From Zea mays (lineage: Eukaryota > Streptophyta > Magnoliopsida > Poales > Poaceae), in NCBI RefSeq assembly GCF_902167145.1, contig NC_050105.1, positions 118,995,898 to 119,059,897 on the forward strand: a DNA stretch of 64,000 nucleotides, written 5' to 3'. Below, one piece after another: positions 32,218 to 41,232 of this stretch. Both the position numbers and the translations under genes were made by a program. The notes beneath the pieces were generated by a model. That model was not told the DNA's origin, searched no databases, and saw only the letters and a list, made by a program, of their open reading frames with translations. The first letter of the stretch is position 1. Each line of letters opens with the position of its first letter.

Positions 32218-33017
32218 TCATTTTATCCGATAACCTGATGCATCTTGTGCCAAATTGTTAGCCCTGTGATTCTTAATTCTAGAGATGCATCGAATGTTGA
32301 ATTCGTCAAAAGAATGAATTATGCCCCAACATTTTTCAAGGTAACTATTTAGAGTACCATCAAAACATTGATACTCTTCTAATACCTGTTGGACAACCAA
32401 CTGAGAATCACCAAAGGCCGTTTTAGACGCATCTTCTTCGGCCAGGAAAATCTGATTATATTCGGCATTACCGTCAAGAAAGCTAATAATTTTGTTTCCT
32501 GACGCATTATTGATCAATGTGTCGGCTATGGGCATAGGATATTCATCTTTAGGAGTTGCTCTATTCAAATTATGAAAATCAATGCATACTCTGAGCTTAC
32601 CTGATTCTTTCTTCTCCACCAGCACAATATTGGAGACCCACTCCGCGTATCTGCAAGGTCTAATAAAATTAGCTTCTAGCAGCCGGTGAATTTCGTCCTT
32701 TATTCGTGGGAGAAGGTGTGGACGAAATGTTCTAGCTTTTGCTTGAAAGGTCTGAAACCGGACTTAATGGGCAGCCGATGCTCTACTATCTCACGACTTA
32801 ATATTGGCATTTCAGTGTAGTTCCAAGCAAAGCAGTCAGAATATTCCTTTAATAGACCAATCATTTCATCTCTAGGATCGGTCTCCAGGGTCCTGTTCAC
32901 AAAAGTCAGCCTTGGAGTTTTACCATCCCCTATATCTATCTCCTCCAAAGGATCAAACGATGTAAACCCCTGACCTAATTTATCGAGATCTCTGAATTCC
33001 TCCACTATGTCTCCCAC
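32218..33017 (-). pseudogene. truncated RT fused in frame to an RNase H-like domain
   Basis: The N-terminal RT part (33017 to about 32720) ends with a frameshift. RT resumes at about 32690 and is recognisable through VEKKESGKLRVCIDF, ATPKDEYPMP and EEDASKTAF. At about 32425 the frame jumps straight from KTAF to GDSQLVVQQV, which belongs to the extra RNase H of Tat elements, continuing to NNLAQDASGY. The RT palm with its YxDD box and the standard RNase H are therefore missing. The junction keeps the reading frame. Confidence 0.75.
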
Positions 33018-33184
33018 AGAGGAATTAGATAATCTTTGTGTGACGACGGACTTTTTTACGCTACGGTGGTTGTTCGACCTTAAAAGCCGAACTGTCTTGT
33101 GAAAGACCGAACCGTCCGGCCTTAGAGGCCGGACCGTCCGTGACCAGGGACATGTTCATTATGTGTGTACTCATAATTTAAACT

Positions 33185-33937
33185 TTATTTAGGATTTAGC
33201 CGATTCTCCATCGGCTCTAGCATTACAGGAATGAAACCTTTTTTATCTATACTTATAAACTGATAATCAGAAAAGTCTACTCCTGTGAGACATGTAGCAA
33301 TCTCATAGGTCCAAAGCACAGGGGCATCGCCCACAGCGATACAGGCCAATGCATCAACATGCACTTGTTCTACATCGTTGCCTACCCATTGCAGTAACAT
33401 TTGATGTAGCATAGAAGGTATACATTGATTAGCGTGAATCCAATCCCTGCCTAAGATTAGACTGTAATTTCCTTCTACATCAGCAACGAAGAATGTAGCA
33501 GCAAGGGTCTTAGTCCCGATGGTTAATTCAACGGACGTGACTCCCCTGGCTTTGATCGAACTATCAGTCCCAACACCGCTGAGGGTCATGTTGGTCTTGA
33601 CAAGCTCGTCATCTTGTTTACCTAATTTTCTGTATAATGAATAAGGCATTAGATTTACAGCCGCCCCCATCCACCAACATTTTAGTAATCGGTATTCCAT
33701 TGATGTGACCGCGCACGAAGAGCGGCTTAAATGATTTACCGATTCCTTTGGTTTAGTGAAGATGGCCTCTTTAGGACCAAAGTCAAACTGAGCAACAATA
33801 GGTTCACCATCGCCGATAATGTTACAATCGGTGGAGAATGTAATAACATTTATATCCATACCTAGGTGCTCTGGAGATGCTTTGTAGTCAACCAGGTCCT
33901 CCCCCAGTAGGTCGTCTTCCTCCATTGGTGTCAGCAC
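33185..33937 (-). pseudogene. aspartic protease region of the Tat-like gypsy element
   Basis: The frame of 250 codons shows retropepsin-like features: GAAVNLMPYSLYRKLGK near the flap side and YSLILGRDWIH further on. Just before GAAVNLMPY the expected LVDGG active-site motif is replaced by CWWM because of a pair of nearly compensating one-base shifts (about 33740 and 33670). The catalytic Asp is therefore not in frame. Confidence 0.65.
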
Positions 33938-33939
33938 GT

Positions 33940-35320
33940 CGTCGGAGGCGTCCTAGTGTGGTGCAGACGGTTCAGACTCAGGGGTTGGACGATCCGCGCT
34001 CTGTGTAGACTGTCCGGCCTTTATAGCCGGACTGTCCGCCATACCTGTAGAGTGCTGCACATTTGTTGTTTTATTTTCCATTTTTGTGGCTGTTTGCTTT
34101 TCCTCAACGACCTTTGGTTTCCATCTCTTTTGTGGTGGCGGGTACTGTGGATGTGTGTCATTGAATATCTTTTCCGCCTCCTTTTCCTGGTTTTCTTTCA
34201 CTCTTAGGCGCTGTAATCTTCGCTTTTGCGACCGTGTCAATCCCGATGGGCACCATTGAGGCATGGAGTATTTTGGATCGGCTGTTTTAATGGTAGTCGT
34301 ATCTTCTCTTTTGCTTGTACTGGCTGATTCACCAAAAATCATCGGCCCTTCATTATCTTCTTGTATGGCGACATCTGCTGTACCTATTTTGATAATGTCC
34401 TTTTTTGGCGTTCTCTCGGTCGTTGTAGATATATGCCCCCTGCCGGATTGGTCAGCCTTTATGGCTGAGTGGTCAAGCAATCTTGCTGGGCCTGTGCCTG
34501 ATGACTCGATTGAGTGGTGCCCAATCGGTCTTGTACTGGAGGTGCCATCCTATCGAATACAGAGGTCTAGGGTGCCCCCCAAGTGTGGTACTGGGGCATT
34601 CCAAACGGATATGGTGGCATGCCCCATATTTGATTTGGGACGTATGGTAGTGGCATGTATGTATATTGATATGGCCCAGACGGATATGGGAGTGGGGATG
34701 TCCATGCAGGTATGTTGGGTCGTAATTGTACATTATGACCTGTCACTTTTTCCGATTGGTGAGGTGGTCCAATCGGTCTTACCTGCTGTCGCTCTTGAGT
34801 AGGTTAGCGAGGTCGCTTCGCTGGCCAGTCACTTGGGCTAGCCTTATTTTTTACATATCTGGATAATAATTGATCAAAGGTCGGACTAGATTTGACTAGC
34901 CGACTAGCTGCCTTAAATGTATTAGTTTTCCACGTACCTATTTCTGGTCGTCGTGGTTTGAAGGTATGCGGACGTTGCGGTTCTTGAGTATTGCCGAACC
35001 GTCCGCTGGACTTCTCCGCACCGTCCGCGCCTGAGCGTCAGACCATCCACGATGCGCAGTACGGGTTCCTGCGTCCGTCTCTTGGTCTGTGCTTGCCCTC
35101 CAGTGCCGGAGGTTGTGATGGTCACCTTAACGGTCTCTCCTCCATCAGGATTCTTTTCGGCCACCACTTTCCTGCAAGAAATTTTATTATTCCCATCAGC
35201 CTCTCGTGTGTTGCCGATGATTATCTCTTTGCCCTTGCCCTTATCGGCTGTGCTTGGCCGAATTAGGACCCTATTGCCCTCAAAGTCGACCACATTTACC
35301 GGGAAGGGCTCTGTATCCAC
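33940..35320 (-). other. linker between gag and protease, non-conserved, palindrome-rich
   Basis: Open minus frames at 33953-34480 and 34922-35320 are low in recognisable motifs, Pro/Thr/Lys-rich, and separated by breaks. GGACNGTCC-type palindromes occur at about 33990-34035 and 34995-35050. Such variable spacers are usual in this lineage. I assign no function. Confidence 0.45.
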
Positions 35321-38170
35321 CTATATTTCCTAAAATTTCAATCGTCCCTCGTTAATGGCCGATTGAATTTGTCGTCGAAACACATTACAATCATTAGTGG
35401 CATGAGAAAATGAGTTATGGCACTTGCAGTATGTGTTGGAACTTGCGCTCCTGAGCAAGTTGATCCAACGGGGGAGTGGAAAGAGTGCAAACAAGTTTTA
35501 TCGTGGGATCGCAATTGCTCTGTTCATCTAGCCTCTCAAGGGCACTGTACAGGGTTATTTATAGACACCCGATTGCCTATCGTCTCAATGTAAGGACGCT
35601 TATGCCCTCGGGCACCTGGATTATCCCTAGAATATTCCCATAAGAGAGGGTTACAGACCGTAATTATAGAAAAGCTTATTACAAATCAGGCCCAAAACAC
35701 GCTTCTCCGTGCGGGGCCTGTTACAGTGGGCCGAATCCCACACGGGCCTCCAGAACGGTTGAGGACGTAGGATGGAGAGAGACTTCGTCGTAGGCCTTCG
35801 TCTTGCGGTGAGGAGGACGCTACCCTTCGCTTTAGGACTTTGCCACCTCGCTCAACCAACGGAGGCAAGATGACCGGCGCGGCCCACCCTTCGTCCTCCT
35901 CACCGCAAGACGAAGGCCTACGATGAAGTCTCTCTCCATCCTACGTCCTCAACCGTTCTGGAGGCCCGTGTGGGATTCGGCCCACTGTAACAGGCCCCAC
36001 ACGGAGAAGCGTGTTACGGGCCTGATTTGTAATAAGCTTTTCTGTAATTACGGTCTGTAACCCTCCCTTATGGGAATATTCTGGGGATAATCTAGGTTCC
36101 CGAGGGCATAAGCGTCCTTACATTGAGATGATAGGCAATCGGGCGCCTATAAATACCCCCATACAATGCCCTTGAGAGGCTAGATGAACAGAGCAATTGT
36201 GACCCACGATAAACCTTGTTTGCACTCTTTCCACTCCCCCGTTGGATCAACTTGCTCAGGAGCGCAAGTTCCAACCGACAGATGGAACATTATGATTTAT
36301 TTTAATGTTGCCATTTTTGAGTAATTCATCAAATATTTTGTCACATTTGCCAACATTAAACGTAAACTTAACCTGCTCTTGCCGTTTCTTTTGAACCGGC
36401 TGTAAGGAGGAACAAGTCGAAGATTTGGCCTGTTTTGGCAAAACCATTTCAACCACGTATACTTCTGTTGATTCGTCATCCGAGCTACTTTGGTCACACT
36501 CTACTATATGCACGTTGTGACGAATTGTTTTAGCAGCTTCTTTGCTTCGGCTTTCACAAGCCAAAGCTCTTTGATATAATTGTGCTAACGTAAAAAACTG
36601 GATACCTTCTAATCTTTCTTTTAAATAATATCGCAGTCCATTGAAGGCTAATCCTACTAGTTGTTTTTCTACTAAATGAATTTGAAATCATTTCTTGTAT
36701 CCCGAAACCTCCGAATGTATTCATTAACCAATTCGTCTTTCCCCTATCGTAGGGCCACTAGGTCTACCAAATCTAATTCATAATCACCGGAAAAGAAGTG
36801 ATCGTGGAATTTTTGTTCTAACCCCCCCATGACAAAATAGAATTAGGAGGTAATGTGGCGTACCATGCAAATGCGGTTCCTGTTAACGATAATGAAAATA
36901 AATGCACGTGGAACACCTCTGTGTCGGCCAATTCTCCTAATTGTGCTAGAAACTGGCCTATGTGTTCACGTGTGCTTTTTTCCTTGGTCAACTAAAAATT
37001 TTGCGAATTCGGGTATCCTGGTTCCTTATGGGTATGGGTGGTGGTCAAATCGGCTGTCGTAAGGCCTCCGATATGACTACCCCTAGAGACCATGCTTACT
37101 ATGAGCTTATCTTGGAACGCCCCGGCTATTTCTCCCCTTACTATGTCAATAGCAGCCGGCGAGAGACCACCGACTCTTTGTCCCATCATAGGTGAGGTTG
37201 TTTGAACATTAGTTTGCTGTCTTCCCCCCCATTGGTTTGAGTTTTGTGGTGCATTACTATTTGCCCTATATGGTTCATAGGATTGACCATTCCTTTCCGG
37301 CCTTCTAAGTGGGGTCGGAAAGTACTCACCCACATGGGCTTGGGATTCTGTATTAATGGGCTGATGCATTGTATAGTGCGATGGGAAGTGTTGTTGGGAC
37401 GGGCGAGGATTTATGTAACAATCCTCCTCAATCAACCCTGTGCTGGACCATCGGTCGGATACGCGGACCATCCGGTCAGATATGCGGACCGTCCGTGATC
37501 ATATGCGGATGGTCTGTCTGGGTGGTTTAGGGCTTGTGCAACATGTGGCGGCTCGGACGCATATCTCGGTAACTCATTAAAAATAGGACCGGCCGTTGCT
37601 GGACCGGATGGTCCGCGCTCGCATGCGGACGGTTCGGCCATGTGCAGATCGGCTAATTTACTGCCGATTTGTGGTTGCTCAGGGTATGTGTCTATCGGCA
37701 TCCCATAAAGGGGTTGTGACTGGTCGTGACAACCTGTAGCCGATGAATTACGTGTATTTTCTCCCAATTCAAACTCGTGTGAAGGAAAATTTGCAACACT
37801 GGATTTATCAAATGCACGTACTAGCCTTTTATAATCTTTTTGTATACCCCCTACGATATGTTGCATTTGTTCTCGTTGTTCATCTATGTAAGCTTTAAGA
37901 GATTGGAGCTCATTGGTGTTACTTACATTGGGGGTATCAGTTATGAGTCGGAGCGAAGCCAGATCAGTCGCCCGTTGCCAAACGACCTTGTTGTTCCTGT
38001 CCACCTTGAAGTTGGCCAGGAACTTTGCCTTTGCTTCTTGGATCAGCTGCTCTTTGTGCTCCTCGAACTGGAGCTGTTCGTCAGCCGGCAAGGTCTCCCA
38101 AGTCGGCTCTATGATATTGCTGGGGAAACATCAGAGCTATCCCTTGAACCGGCCATTGAGGGCCGATTTG
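35321..38170 (-). pseudogene. gag: gag of the Tat-like gypsy element, interrupted by a foldback
   Basis: Read from right to left: a probable start MAGSRDSSDVSP at about 38140 quickly breaks. The frame then gives LPADEQLQFEEHKEQL (38091 onward) and a variable region with palindrome-derived residues (about 37640-37430). The capsid region follows (WYATLPPNSILSW about 36870, then SVNEYIRRFRD-like sequence about 36740). An acidic spacer (36564-36300) is cut by the foldback at 36275. The zinc knuckle YCKCHNSFSHATNDC lies beyond it at about 35430-35380. Several frameshifts are present. Confidence 0.7.
35435..36275. repeat. 841-bp foldback: two ~385-bp inverted arms and a 72-bp spacer
   Basis: The left arm 35435-35819 (GTTGGAACTTGCGCTCC...) and the right arm 35892-36275 (...GGAGCGCAAGTTCCAAC) are inverted copies with only scattered differences, such as GCACCTGGATTATCCC against GGGATAATCTAGGTTCC. 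Each arm holds a TATA-like box (CTATAAATACCC at about 36147 on the plus strand of the right arm; the left arm has a changed version near 35552) pointing outward. The element sits inside gag. No clean TSD is visible, and a few gag codons seem to be missing at the site. It could be a MITE/foldback element or two LTR-like halves joined head to head. Confidence 0.85.
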
Positions 38171-38227
38171 ATGGGTCTTTATGTGTTTTCCTCAGCGGAG
38201 TTGCCAAAAAGTGTGTTGGTGCCTTTT

Positions 38228-38822
38228 TGGGCGCCAATCACTACGTGAGAACCGCGCGGCGGTGCTCTCTATACAGGCGCGGACGGTCCGCGGCCAGGGG
38301 CCAGACGGTCCGCGACCTGGGGCAGGGCTAGGGTTTCCTGGCTGACGGGCCGGACGGTCCGCGCGTGCGCAGGGGCGGCGAAGGTCGCTGGCGGCGCCTG
38401 GATCTCGCTCCCGGGAGGGACCCCATCAGGGAGGAGAGATCCTAGATATTGTCTAGGATCGGTAGGCCGACCTAGACTCCTCTAATCGACGTAGAGTCGA
38501 AGAGAAGCGGAGAATTTGGGGATTGGAAGGCTGAACTAGAACTAGACTAAAACTACTCGTAAATGTATAAGAAATAAATGCGAGATAAATTGATTATTGA
38601 TTCGATTGATGATGCTTAATCGACCGTAACCCTCTGTATTTATAGAGGAGAGGCTGGACCCGTTACAAACAGATTTACCGAGCTAATTCTGCGAATCTAG
38701 CCAACAACTGTAGCAAGAAACTTGAAACCCTAACTGGTTCTGCGCGCGCGCGGACAGTCCAGACCACCAGCGCGATCCAGACGTACCGCGGACCGTCCGG
38801 CTGCTCATTTTGGTGCTCAACG
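38228..38822 (-). repeat. 5' LTR of the Tat-like gypsy element
   Basis: About 595 bp, with fewer GGACGGTCC/GGACCGTCC units than its partner. Its outer dinucleotide is CG on the plus strand instead of CA. The interior side abuts TTGGTGCCTTTT, where a PBS would be, but I cannot match it to a tRNA. Confidence 0.8.
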
Positions 38823-39210
38823 GATGCTATGTATTATTAATATTGTGGTTGCTTCTGTGCCTGTTTCATTGGTAGTATAGATGTTTCACCAACCTTACTG
38901 AAAAACTGCACGAAAAGATCCATGTGGGTAGCCAATAACTATATATGCAACAAACGATTCTCTGGCTGATAAAAGAAAAAAAAAACAGAAGAAGCTTACC
39001 GGTCATGTTCAGAAATAACTTCATTCTAAGTTCTTTCAACCTCTTGTGAAACAAATCCCTCCATAGTCATACTCATTATATATGGTCGCCCAGAGTCTAT
39101 ACTAGAATAAGGTTTGTATAGATAGAGCCATGATAGATCCAAGGTGCGGTAGGAGCAATTTCAGTGTGATCAATTTGGTTCTTGAACAGCAAGGTAGAGC
39201 CAACAACCTC
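38823..39210. other. unassigned DNA, possible minus-strand exon
   Basis: On the minus strand about 39058-38996 reads as a short open stretch (RDLFHKRLKELRMKLFLNMTG) followed by GTAAGC, a good 5' splice-site consensus. Nothing else supports a gene, and upstream frames contain stops. It may be a captured gene fragment. Confidence 0.25.
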
Positions 39211-39211
39211 T

Positions 39212-39343
39212 GAGGGCTGGTTTGGTTACGTCAATCCACAAATAGATTGGAGGGGATTAAATTCTCTCCTAGCTATTTTTAACTTGAAGAGAATTTAATC
39301 CCCTGTAATTTTTTTTTGAATTGATGTAATCGAACAATCCCTC
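39212..39343. mobile_element. MITE-like inverted-repeat element
   Basis: The ends GAGGGCTGGTTTGGTTAC and GTAATCGAACAATCCCTC are imperfect inverted repeats. An inner pair (GGGGATTAAATTCTCTC / GAGAATTTAATCCCC) makes most of it a hairpin. The end sequence resembles the MITE at 4122. No clear TSD. Confidence 0.6.
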
Positions 39344-39440
39344 AGTGATACATAATCTATACTCTGGATATGATATAACATGTTCGTAGGTTTTGGCATT
39401 AATATCAGCCTAGCTAGTCGAGAGAAAGCTTGTACATCTC

Positions 39441-39570
39441 TTAGAGCTAGTTTAGTAACTCCATTTTTCCAAGTAATTTTTATTAGGATTTCTATTTTTC
39501 TAAGGAAAAATAAACTAATTTCCATTGGAAAAATAAGAATTTCTTGGAAAATAGGTTCTCAAACTAGCCC
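39441..39570. mobile_element. MITE-like inverted-repeat element
   Basis: The ends GAGCTAGTTTAGTAAC and GTTCTCAAACTAGCCC are imperfect inverted repeats, with inner complementary stretches (TTTTTCCAAGTAATTT / TTTCTTGGAAAAT). It is of the same general type as its neighbour at 39212. The TSD is unclear. Confidence 0.55.
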
Positions 39571-39650
39571 TTGTATAATTTTTAATATATTCATTATTGT
39601 ATAAAACTTCTTATATAATTTTTAATATATTCATTATTGTATAAAACTTC
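39571..39650 (+). repeat. 40-bp exact tandem duplication
   Basis: Units 39571-39610 and 39611-39650 share TATAATTTTTAATATATTCA and TTATTGTATAAAACTTC. They differ only in the first bases (TTGT versus TTAT). Confidence 0.85.
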
Positions 39651-39659
39651 TGCGGGCCT

Positions 39660-39905
39660 TAGGCCCTGTTTGGATCCTCTTGGATAACTGTTTGCTAGGC
39701 TAACAATAGCCGGGAAATAATTATCTAACAACAATTAGCTAGGATATGTTTGAAGTCTTGACTAATAGATGCCTTTTTTTCCTTTTTATATAATCTATTA
39801 GCACCTATTAGCAAGCTCAAATAGCTAATGGACAAATAATTTGCTAGCACTCTATCTAACAATTAGTCAATTTATCAGCTAACTTGTTTGGTGGCCAATG
39901 TGCTA
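39660..39905. mobile_element. Tourist-like MITE, right end diverged
   Basis: TTAGGCCCTGTTTGGATCC at 39659 matches the typical Tourist end with a TTA/TAA-type flank. The interior has the palindromic CTAACAATTAG words common in such elements. The right end is only weakly recognisable near 39890 (TTGTTTGGTGGCC). Confidence 0.45.
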
Positions 39906-41227
39906 AAATTACATGCAATAAGCTCAAAATGTTAGTTTATTACATGCAATAGTACAGCGTATATATATGCCGTCGTCCGAAACTTTGAAAAGTAGTGAAA
40001 TTGATTCATTTTTTTTCTGTAGTACAATTGAGTTTCTGCATGAACCGTGCTCTTAATAAAATTCAAAATTTATGTAGGAAGTATATTTAGGCCCTCATAT
40101 GGCCCATTCAATTGCGCCGTGGAGCTAGATAGAGGAAAACTAAATTGTTTGCAGGACCTTCTATATTCTGGACTACTATAAAATAATTCTAATAATACCT
40201 AAAGGTAGTAACTACGTGGAAGCATACCTTTTGTTTTATATGCCTGTCATAAAATTTTCATTTTTTTGATAAAGTGGGCGATATATTTTTCACAAAATTG
40301 GACCATTGTTCACAAATTTAGATACATCTCATCTCATGTGACTCTAGTCAAGCTTGGTGTTTGCATACCTGTCATCAATTATGAACTCGTATTCAAATTA
40401 AAATTTGAAACAACCTTATATTTACCATAGAAATACAAGGTTTCAGATTTTTAAAATGGTTTACTATTTTTATGCCCTATTTGAAATGCGAGATTTTTCT
40501 CATTTCTGATGTTTTTCCAAGGTAGATGAACTAATTATTGTGAAATCCGTATATGATTTCTATAAAATTCCTATGTTCCAAAGGGGTCCTAAATGAGTTT
40601 ATTATGCCTACATATCTGAAGTAACTAGAGAAGGGCACAAATACATTACATAATATGGAACAAAGAAAAAGTGGAAACAAATGTATAATAGATTTATATT
40701 ATTTGTTGAACATATATAACATATACCAATATTTTCACTATAATTAATGATTAAAACAAAATTTTGTTGAGTCAAGATATATGGTCCAGATGGTGAACTA
40801 GAGAAAGGGTAAATAGTTATTGCTAATTGTAAATCGCTATGGTTAATTTAAACAAAAGCAAAATTCAATTAACTGTTCTAGACTAGAATACACCACCCTA
40901 TGTAAATTACAACTACTTTATGGAAGTTCCTATGGTATGTCTAAGGTGCCAAGCTAATGAAAACTCACCTAAATAATTATAGTTGACAAAATCTTAAAAC
41001 CATATGCAACAAGTAAACTAAGAAAATCGAGAGCTCCTACACATACTAGAGAGCAGCAAGCATAAAGCAAAACTACACTAGCACTACTCACTAGTTACAC
41101 TATACAAGCATAACTACGGAGTTATCACTACTTAGCTACACAAGATAATCTAAGCTTTTTAGCTACTAAAGCCAAACAACACAACATATACACTAGCACA
41201 ATAAGTAAGATACAAGCTAGTGTATAG
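39906..41227. other. AT-rich DNA without a recognisable gene
   Basis: There are no long open frames on either strand. About 41040-41230 has many CACTAGC/ACAAGCATA-type short repeats. Nothing assignable. Confidence 0.4.
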
Positions 41228-41232
41228 AAGAT

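Larger units (their letters stand above)
30085..38822 (-). mobile_element. Ty3/gypsy element of the Tat lineage, minus strand, internally deleted
   Basis: LTRs at 30085-30743 (3' LTR) and 38228-38822 (5' LTR) begin TGGGCGCCAATCACT on the plus strand and end GCTCAACA (left) or GCTCAACG (right). The interior encodes, on the minus strand, gag, protease, part of RT, an extra RNase H-like domain and integrase. That extra domain beside pol marks the Tat lineage. No matching TSD is found (left flank CTTTT, right flank GATGC), so an outer end has been rearranged or the copy arose by recombination. Many frameshifts, a large RT deletion and an 841-bp foldback insertion make it defective. Confidence 0.85.

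Noticed and set aside
35435..36275. Hairpin as a CRISPR-like or microRNA locus
   Set aside because: This is plant nuclear DNA. A single long inverted repeat with ~385-bp arms is far longer than a microRNA precursor, and there are no spaced short direct repeats.
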